Assembly (NCBI RefSeq): GCF_016919385.1
Contig: NZ_CP070351.1
Span: forward strand, 186,001-250,000
Direction: 5' to 3'
DNA from: Gordonia sp. PDNC005
GTDB lineage: Bacteria > Actinomycetota > Actinomycetes > Mycobacteriales > Mycobacteriaceae
Length of the DNA stretch: 64,000 bases
Under the pieces are notes generated by a model, which ran no database searches, was not told where the DNA came from, and was given only the letters and a program-made list of their open reading frames with translations. A program made the translations under genes and the position numbers. Shown one piece after another: positions 58,943 through 64,000 of the stretch. Positions within the stretch are counted from its first letter, which is position 1, and the number at the start of each line of letters is the position of its first letter.

Positions 58943-59986
58943 ATGATGCGACGGTCTGTTGTACGAGGAGCGGTAGCGCTGACGGTGCTGGCGGTGGCCT
59001 GCGCAGGAACCGGCGTCGCGTCGGCCGAACCGGCGGTCACGCCGTCGTCGACTGCGCCAGCGACCGCGCAACTGCCGTCGCGGATCGTGACGAAGGCCGT
59101 CGTCGCAGGGCAGGAGACGCTGCTCGAGGTGTACTCGGCGTCGATGGGGCGAGTCATTCCCCTCACTGTCCTTCGCCCTAAGGACACGTCTCGTCCGGCA
59201 CCCGTCCTCTACCTCTTGAACGGCGCGGGCGGAGGCGAGGACTCGGCGACGTGGAAGGCGAAGACCGACTACCAGAAATTCTTCGCGGACAAGCACGTCA
59301 ACGTCGTGACCCCGAACAGCGGGGCGTTCTCCTATTACACCGACTGGCAGAAGGACGATCCGGTACTCGGGCGGAACAAGTGGCAGACGTTCCTCACGCA
59401 GGAACTCCCTCCGCTTGTAGACGAGGCGTTCAACACGACCGGTGCGGATGCGATCGCGGGCATCTCGATGGCGGGCACGTCGGTGTTCAACCTCGCGATC
59501 GCCGCGCCGAAGTTGTACCGCTCCGTCGCCGCGTTCAGTGGTTGCGCGCGAACGAGTGATCCGCTCGGCCAGGCGTACATCCGGACCGTTGTCGGCGACC
59601 GCGGCCGCGGCGACATCACCAACATGTGGGGACCGCTCGACGGCCCCGGTTGGAAGGACAACGATCCCTTCCTCCACGCGGACAAGTTGAAGGGCGTCAA
59701 GGTCTACATGACCACCGGCACCGGACTGCCCGGTCGGTACGACGTCCCGAACGCACGCCTCATCGACGGGAACCCGGCGACGCTGATCGATCAGGTGCTG
59801 ATGGGTGGAGTCATCGAAGCGGTCGTCGACAGCTGCACACAGCAGATGCAGCAGGCGCTCGTCGCGAACGGCGTCGACTCGACCCTCACCGTCCGGCCGA
59901 CCGGGACCCACTCATGGGAGTACTGGGAGCGTGAGCTCCACAGCACCTGGCCTGCGCTTGCTCGGGATCTCGCAGCGCAGGAGTAA
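58943..59986 (+). CDS. Antigen-85-type mycolyltransferase
   Basis: A 347-residue secreted alpha/beta hydrolase of the Ag85/corynebacterial Cmt family. A signal peptide (VVRGAVALTVLAVACAGTGVASA) is followed by VLYLLNGAGGGEDSATW, TPNSGAFSYYTDW, the nucleophile GISMAGTS (about Ser175) and the C-terminal GTHSWEYWERELH with the catalytic His. It should transfer mycolyl groups between trehalose monomycolates or onto arabinogalactan. Several in-frame starts lie close (58925, 58934, 58943, 58946); 58943 gives a normal signal peptide. It is divergent from the acyltransferase-3 gene. Confidence 0.9.
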   Translation: MMRRSVVRGAVALTVLAVACAGTGVASAEPAVTPSSTAPATAQLPSRIVTKAVVAGQETLLEVYSASMGRVIPLTVLRPKDTSRPAPVLYLLNGAGGGEDSATWKAKTDYQKFFADKHVNVVTPNSGAFSYYTDWQKDDPVLGRNKWQTFLTQELPPLVDEAFNTTGADAIAGISMAGTSVFNLAIAAPKLYRSVAAFSGCARTSDPLGQAYIRTVVGDRGRGDITNMWGPLDGPGWKDNDPFLHADKLKGVKVYMTTGTGLPGRYDVPNARLIDGNPATLIDQVLMGGVIEAVVDSCTQQMQQALVANGVDSTLTVRPTGTHSWEYWERELHSTWPALARDLAAQE

Positions 59987-60242
59987 CTCAGGAGTAACCG
60001 CAGACTTGTGAGGGTCGGCGCACTCTGCAGCGTCGTGTGCGCTGGTCCCCAGATCGAGGCGTCTTCAGGTCGGCGGGACGTTTCGCCGCCGACTCGGGGA
60101 GCATTCCACGCCGCTGGACTCGCAAGAGAGTGCGGAGTTGCTCGGGAGCTTCGCGCGGATCTGATCCCGCTGGGCGGGAGCGGGCGTCGAGGTTGGCCTT
60201 TCCGCCGCGTTAGCGTGCGGTGACCGCCGACGAGGAGACGAC

Positions 60243-61190
60243 ATGGGCACACGCCGAACCGACCTGCATCCCGACGTTGAGGAGATGCTCGCACGACTCG
60301 ACGAAGGGTTTCCGACGGTGTCGCAGATGACGGGCGCCGAGGCCCGCGCCGCGATCGAAGCACGCCGCGGACCCCGCGTCACCGAACCCGATCTCGCGTC
60401 ACTGACCGACCTGTCGATCGACGGACCGGGCGGACCGCTCGCGCTCCGCGTCTACGTCCCGCATCGGCAGGAGCGGACCGGAGCGCTGCCCGTCATCGTG
60501 TTCGCGCACGGCGGCGGCTTCGTGTTCTGCAATCTCGACACTCACGACGAGTTCTGCCGGGCGATGGCGCACAACACCGAGACCGTTGTCGTGTCCGTCG
60601 ACTATCGGCTCGCACCGGAGAATCCAGCCCCCGCCGCGATGGAGGACATGTATGCCGCCGTCGAGTGGGCTGCGGCGTCGATCGGCGAGTTCGGAGGCGA
60701 CCCGTCCTGCATCGCCGTCGCCGGAGACAGTGCCGGAGGAAACCTGTCGGCGACAGTCAGCATCGCGGCCCGCGACCGGGGCGGGCCGCGGATCGCCGGC
60801 CAGATCCTCATCTACCCGGTGCTCGGGGAGGGCTCGGGAACCGCGTCGTACACGGAGTACGCCAAGGGCTACTACAACGACGTTGCGTCGCTCGAGTGGT
60901 ACTGGAACAACTACGCTCCCGCCGGGCGTGACTCGTCGCTTGTGGACCCGACCCGGGCGTCCTCGCACCAAGGGTTGCCGCCAGCGGTGATCGCTCCAGC
61001 CGAACTCGACGCCTTGTGCGACTCCGCCGAGGAGTACGCGGACACACTCCGCGCTGCGGGAGTCCCCGTCGCCTTCCATCGCTTCGACGGACTGTTCCAC
61101 GGCGTCCTGACGTTCGCGCAGTTCTCACTCACTCCCGCCGCTCGCGCACAGATGTGGGCGCTTGTCCGAGGCCTGCCCGGCTTCGCCTGA
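60243..61190 (+). CDS. HSL-family alpha/beta-hydrolase (esterase/lipase)
   Basis: A 315-residue hormone-sensitive-lipase-type esterase. The oxyanion-hole motif HGGGF is followed by SVDYRLAPENPAPAAMEDM and the nucleophile elbow GDSAGG with Ser163; the acid and His are probably in PAELDALCDSAEEY and RFDGLFHGVL. It should hydrolyse short- or medium-chain esters in the cytoplasm. GAGGAGACGAC precedes the ATG. The 256-bp gap upstream holds no supported gene. Confidence 0.92.
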   Translation: MGTRRTDLHPDVEEMLARLDEGFPTVSQMTGAEARAAIEARRGPRVTEPDLASLTDLSIDGPGGPLALRVYVPHRQERTGALPVIVFAHGGGFVFCNLDTHDEFCRAMAHNTETVVVSVDYRLAPENPAPAAMEDMYAAVEWAAASIGEFGGDPSCIAVAGDSAGGNLSATVSIAARDRGGPRIAGQILIYPVLGEGSGTASYTEYAKGYYNDVASLEWYWNNYAPAGRDSSLVDPTRASSHQGLPPAVIAPAELDALCDSAEEYADTLRAAGVPVAFHRFDGLFHGVLTFAQFSLTPAARAQMWALVRGLPGFA

Positions 61191-61207
61191 CACCTTAGGT
61201 TCCGCTG

Positions 61208-61243
61208 ATCGGGACGGACACCCATTCGGGTGCCCGTCCCGAT
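61208..61243 (+). terminator. Terminator after the HSL-type hydrolase gene
   Basis: ATCGGGACGGACACCC at 61208-61223, a 4-nt loop, and GGGTGCCCGTCCCGAT at 61228-61243 form a 16-bp stem with one mismatch, followed by TTTA. Confidence 0.85.
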
Positions 61244-61256
61244 TTACATTCGGCGA

Positions 61257-62069
61257 ATGACCTCATCAACAAAACGAATGGACGGAAAGGTCGTGCTCGT
61301 GACGGGCGCGGCGAGCGGCATGGGCCGGGCCCATGCGGTCCGGCTGGCGCAGGAGGGTGCGGAGATCGTCGCGCTCGACCTTCCCGCCGCGGACGAGGGC
61401 CTTGCCGAGACAGCCGATCTCATCGCAGGTGTCGGCGGCCGCTGCACCCTCGGGCACGCCGATGTGACCTCGCAGGACAGCGTTCGGGACGCCGTCGAAC
61501 ACGCCATCGGCGCTGACGGACGGCTGCACGCGGTAGTGGCGAACGCCGGGATCTACCCGACAGCGGGCCTGTCGTGGGAACTCGACGACACGGACTGGCA
61601 GCGGCCGATCGACGTCAACCTCACGGGCGTGTGGAACACCGTCAAGGTGACGCTGCCGCACCTGAAGTCGGGAGCGTCCATCGTCATCATCAGTTCCGTC
61701 AACGGGCACAAGGGCGGCGCACGGGTGGCGCACTACTCCGCGGGCAAACACGCGGTGGTCGGACTCATGCGGACGCTCGCCAACGAACTCGGCGCCTCCG
61801 GAATCCGAGTGAACACGGTGAACCCCGGCTCGGTCGCGACGCCGATGATCCTCAACGACGAGGTGTTCGCCAAACTGCGTCCCGACCTCGACAATCCCAC
61901 CCTCGACGACGCGGCGCGCGAACTCGGCGGCCGAAACCTGCTGCCGGTGCCGTGGGTGGACGCCGAAGACGTGAGCAACGCAGTCCTCTTCCTCGCATGC
62001 GACGAGTCCCGCTACGTGACGGGAACCCAGATCGTCGTCGACGCGGGCCTGACCCAGAAAGTGATCTGA
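61257..62069 (+). CDS. Mycofactocin-type short-chain dehydrogenase
   Basis: A 270-residue SDR. The cofactor motif is VLVTGAASGMGRAHAVRLAQEGAEIVALD, then VVANAGIYPTAG, the catalytic Ser in VIISSVNGHKGG, and Tyr/Lys in HYSAGKHAVVGLMR. The closely similar next protein has the extra insert typical of mycofactocin-coupled SDRs; this one has a shorter version. Those enzymes keep NADH bound and hand electrons to mycofactocin. Substrate is unknown. ATG 61257 is chosen, with ATG 61278 as an alternative. It follows the terminator directly and starts a two-gene operon. Confidence 0.87.
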   Translation: MTSSTKRMDGKVVLVTGAASGMGRAHAVRLAQEGAEIVALDLPAADEGLAETADLIAGVGGRCTLGHADVTSQDSVRDAVEHAIGADGRLHAVVANAGIYPTAGLSWELDDTDWQRPIDVNLTGVWNTVKVTLPHLKSGASIVIISSVNGHKGGARVAHYSAGKHAVVGLMRTLANELGASGIRVNTVNPGSVATPMILNDEVFAKLRPDLDNPTLDDAARELGGRNLLPVPWVDAEDVSNAVLFLACDESRYVTGTQIVVDAGLTQKVI

Positions 62070-62070
62070 C

Positions 62071-62904
62071 ATGAGTGGACGTCTAGAAGGAAAGGTCGCG
62101 CTGATCACCGGCGCGGCACGCGGCATTGGACGCGCGCAGGCGGTGCGCTTCGCGCAGGAGGGCGCCGACGTGATCGGCGTCGACCTGTGCGGTCCCGTCG
62201 ACACGGTCTCCATCCCGCATGCGACGCGCGACGACCTCGCTGAGACCGCGGCGGCTGTCCGCGCGGAGGGACGACGGTTCGTCGAGGGCGTCGTCGATGT
62301 CCGCGACGGCACCGCCTTGCGCGCTGCCGTCGACGCCGGCGTCGCCGAACTCGGCGGGCTCGACACCGTGTGCGCGACCGCGGGAATCACGTCGCGCGGC
62401 ATGACGTCGGAGATGACCGACGATCAATGGCGCACCATGATCGACGTCAACCTGACCGGCGTCTGGCAGACGACGAAGGCCGCCGTGCCGCACCTGATCA
62501 CGCGGGGTGGCGGATCGATCACGTTGATCAGTTCCATCGCAGGTCTGCGCGGACTGTACGGAGTCGGCCATTACGTGGCGGCCAAGCACGGTGTGGTCGG
62601 TCTGATGCGCTCACTTGCGCAGGAGACGGCCGAGTATGGGATCCGAGTGAACACCGTGCATCCGACCAACGTGAACACGCCGATGATCCGGAACGACGTC
62701 GTCGCTCGCGGGTTCCGGCCCGACCTCGACCGGAGTCCCACCGAGGAAGAGTTCGCGGCATCGGCCAGGACGATGAACATGCTCGACATCCCGTGGATCG
62801 AGCCGGTCGACGTCGCCAACGCATGCCTGTTCCTGGCCTCCGATGAGGCCCGCTACATCACCGCGGTGACTCTCCCCGTCGACGCGGGCAGCACTCAGCG
62901 GTGA
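62071..62904 (+). CDS. Mycofactocin-coupled SDR-family oxidoreductase
   Basis: A 277-residue SDR of the TIGR03971 type. The N-terminus reads LEGKVALITGAARGIGRAQAVRFAQEGADVIGVDLC, followed by the insert IPHATRDDLAETAAAVRAEGRR that distinguishes mycofactocin-linked enzymes. Catalytic residues are Ser in LISSIAGLRG and Tyr/Lys in HYVAAKHGVVGLMRS. Such enzymes (for example carveol dehydrogenase) oxidise alcohols with a non-exchangeable nicotinamide. It starts 1 bp after the preceding SDR stop, so the two are cotranscribed. No mycofactocin biosynthesis genes lie in this window. Confidence 0.9.
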   Translation: MSGRLEGKVALITGAARGIGRAQAVRFAQEGADVIGVDLCGPVDTVSIPHATRDDLAETAAAVRAEGRRFVEGVVDVRDGTALRAAVDAGVAELGGLDTVCATAGITSRGMTSEMTDDQWRTMIDVNLTGVWQTTKAAVPHLITRGGGSITLISSIAGLRGLYGVGHYVAAKHGVVGLMRSLAQETAEYGIRVNTVHPTNVNTPMIRNDVVARGFRPDLDRSPTEEEFAASARTMNMLDIPWIEPVDVANACLFLASDEARYITAVTLPVDAGSTQR

Positions 62905-62919
62905 GGTCACGGCCTTTCG

Positions 62920-62990
62920 GCTCGTTTCGCGGATCCTGAGCGAAGCGCAGCGAGACGAAGGGCGGTCAAGGAGCAGTAGGAAGCTCGGAG
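62920..62990. repeat. Second copy of the dispersed intergenic repeat-like element
   Basis: GCGCAGCGAGACGAAGG, GGTCAAGGAGCAG and AGGAAGCTC occur in the same order as at 3768-3886 upstream of phoP. The copy is diverged. No coding function is apparent. Confidence 0.4.
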
Positions 62991-62997
62991 CAGTGAA

Positions 62998-63035
62998 AAC
63001 TCCGCTCGAGGAACGCACGTTCCTCGAGCGGAGTT
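62998..63035. terminator. Bidirectional terminator
   Basis: A perfect 17-bp stem, AACTCCGCTCGAGGAAC at 62998-63014, with a 4-nt loop and its complement at 63019-63035. AAAAC precedes it, giving GTTTT after the stem for minus-strand transcription. It lies between the convergent SDR and hydrolase genes. Confidence 0.9.
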
Positions 63036-63064
63036 CGCTTCTGCGTCGAAAGGTCAGTTACTGA

Positions 63065-63922
63065 TCAGGACTCGAGCAGGAAGCCCATCACGGTGCGTTC
63101 GAATGCCGCTTTTGCCTCGATCATCGCCCAGTGTCCGCAGTTCGGGAACACGTGGAGCTCGGCGTCGGGGATGGTGCGCATCGGCACGAGGGCCATGTCG
63201 AGTGGGCTCACACGATCGTCTCGACCCCAGGTCAGAAGGGTCTTCGCCGACACTTTGTGCATCATCGCCCATTGCGGGGGCGCGTCCGAGGCGTTCATCG
63301 CCTGGATCATCGCGGCGAACGCGGCCTTGCCGTACATGCGGCGCGCGCTCTCCAGCGTGCCGGGTTCGGTCGCGAGCGCCCAGCGCTCCTCGATGAGCTG
63401 GTCCGTGACGACAGCTGGGTCGTAGACCATCGAATGCAGCCACTGGATCAGGCCCTCGCGGGTGGGGTTCTCAGTGAACTCCTGCAGGAGCTTGATGCCC
63501 TCACCGGGACCCGGGCTGAAGATGTTCCGCCCGATGCCGCCGATGGTGACGAGCCGTCGGATGCGGCCCGGGTTCGCGATGTCGTAGCCGATGCCGACGC
63601 CTCCGCCCATCGAATTGCCGACGACGTCGAACGTGTCCAACCCGAGCGCATCGACGAACGCGCCGAGCGCCGCTCCGGCGGTGACCATGGGATGGCCGCC
63701 CCAGTCGTCACTCACGCCGAAGCCGGGGAACTCGAGGACGAGGCACCGGAAGTGCTCGCCGAACAGGCCGAGGTTGCCGCGGTAGTTGCGCCAGCCGGTC
63801 ACGCCGGGGCCCGAGCCGTGCAGCAGCACGAGGGGAGGGCCGTCGCCGTACTCGTGATAGCGCAGCACACCCTGAGGCGTCTGCAGTTCACGAAGAGTGG
63901 CGTCGTAGTCGACGTCCGTCAT
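63065..63922 (-). CDS. Meta-cleavage-product-type alpha/beta-hydrolase
   Basis: A 285-residue hydrolase of the BphD/HsaD group. The signature LLHGSGPGVTGWRNYRGNL, nucleophile elbow GNSMGGG (S104), the acid in WGRDDRVSPLD and the His in NCGHWAMIEA are all visible. These enzymes cleave C-C bonds in ring-fission products of aromatic or steroid catabolism. The adjacent partial gene ends 30 bp upstream on the same strand, suggesting an operon extending beyond the window, possibly with the SDRs as part of an alcohol/aromatic catabolic cluster. Substrate is unknown. Confidence 0.88.
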   Translation of the reverse strand: MTDVDYDATLRELQTPQGVLRYHEYGDGPPLVLLHGSGPGVTGWRNYRGNLGLFGEHFRCLVLEFPGFGVSDDWGGHPMVTAGAALGAFVDALGLDTFDVVGNSMGGGVGIGYDIANPGRIRRLVTIGGIGRNIFSPGPGEGIKLLQEFTENPTREGLIQWLHSMVYDPAVVTDQLIEERWALATEPGTLESARRMYGKAAFAAMIQAMNASDAPPQWAMMHKVSAKTLLTWGRDDRVSPLDMALVPMRTIPDAELHVFPNCGHWAMIEAKAAFERTVMGFLLES

Positions 63923-63952
63923 GTTTCTACTCCTGAAGTGGATGTTCTGGTG

Positions 63953-64000
63953 TCAGCCGATGAGGCCGGGTACGGGCTCCCGACGGAGGTCGGCGGTGCC
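63953..64000 (-). CDS. C-terminal fragment of an unidentified gene (partial)
   Basis: Fifteen C-terminal residues, GTADLRREPVPGLIG, ending at a TGA (63953-63955), are all that lies in the window. The gene precedes the meta-cleavage-type hydrolase by 30 bp on the same strand and is probably the previous gene of its operon. The residues are too few to name a family. Confidence 0.5.
   Translation of the reverse strand, partial: GTADLRREPVPGLIG

Noticed and set aside
60008-60223. 71-residue open frame in the gap after the mycolyltransferase gene
   Set aside because: No recognisable family, Arg-rich random-like composition and no ribosome-binding site.

Overview
The window comes from a high-GC mycolic-acid actinomycete of the order Mycobacteriales, most likely Gordonia or a close relative. 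The evidence is the 16S rRNA (including a TGGGTTTGACATACAC stretch), an antigen-85-type mycolyltransferase, a DprE1-like C-terminus, PhoPR, a DUF222/13E12 HNH protein, LppP/LprE and LtrA proteins, frequent GTG starts, and several -10 hexamers placed 7-8 nt before a start codon, which suggests leaderless mRNAs.

Layout: 1-3.8 kb holds a DprE1-like tail, a GyrI-like protein and an esterase/RidA/winged-helix operon. 3.9-6.5 kb holds phoP-phoR-HIT with a PhoP-box-like repeat upstream of phoP. 6.6-9.7 kb holds two tandem Tat-exported lipoprotein multicopper oxidases; the first has lost two trinuclear-copper histidines. 9.7-15.6 kb is a complete rrn operon (promoters, 16S, spacer, 23S, 5S, terminator) with long complementary processing stalks around both large rRNAs and no tRNA. 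15.6-22.7 kb holds a membrane protein, a RecQ-like helicase with a phosphoribosyltransferase-like tail, a lipoprotein penicillin-binding protein, a MerR regulator with its operator, an aldo/keto reductase and a PPOX flavoprotein. 22.7-27.4 kb holds a GT2-GtrA / PMT-type glycosyltransferase pair and LtrA. 27.4-35 kb holds purD, an LppP-like lipoprotein, a Tat lipoprotein esterase, a 39-residue cysteine-rich microprotein, purB, purC and ptrB. 35-38.9 kb holds a pnkp-hen1 RNA-repair operon. 39-46.7 kb holds marR-MFS efflux, a thiol peroxidase, purS-purQ, an M18 aminopeptidase, CsbD and YeaQ-type stress genes, a solitary LuxR response regulator and a divergent HxlR/quinone-reductase-like pair. 46.8-50.3 kb is an exported-protein operon (LVIVD-repeat protein, DUF305, beta-propeller). 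50.6-58.8 kb holds clpC, a Pro/Gln-rich membrane protein, an SGNH hydrolase, the DUF222 protein and an acyltransferase-3. 58.9-64 kb holds a mycolyltransferase, an HSL-type hydrolase, two mycofactocin-type short-chain dehydrogenases and a meta-cleavage-type hydrolase.

How it fits together: phoPR-HIT, purD, purB, purC, ptrB, purS, purQ and the M18 peptidase appear in an order that, as I recall it, resembles the Mycobacterium tuberculosis Rv0757-Rv0800 region. The rrn operon, recQ/PBP block, glycosyltransferases and RNA-repair operon look interposed. The observations most worth following are the intact Pnkp/Hen1 RNA repair operon, the degenerate multicopper oxidase next to an intact paralogue, the cysteine-rich microprotein, the PhoP-box candidates, and the exported LVIVD-DUF305-propeller operon. 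I saw no CRISPR array, prophage, insertion sequence or tRNA.
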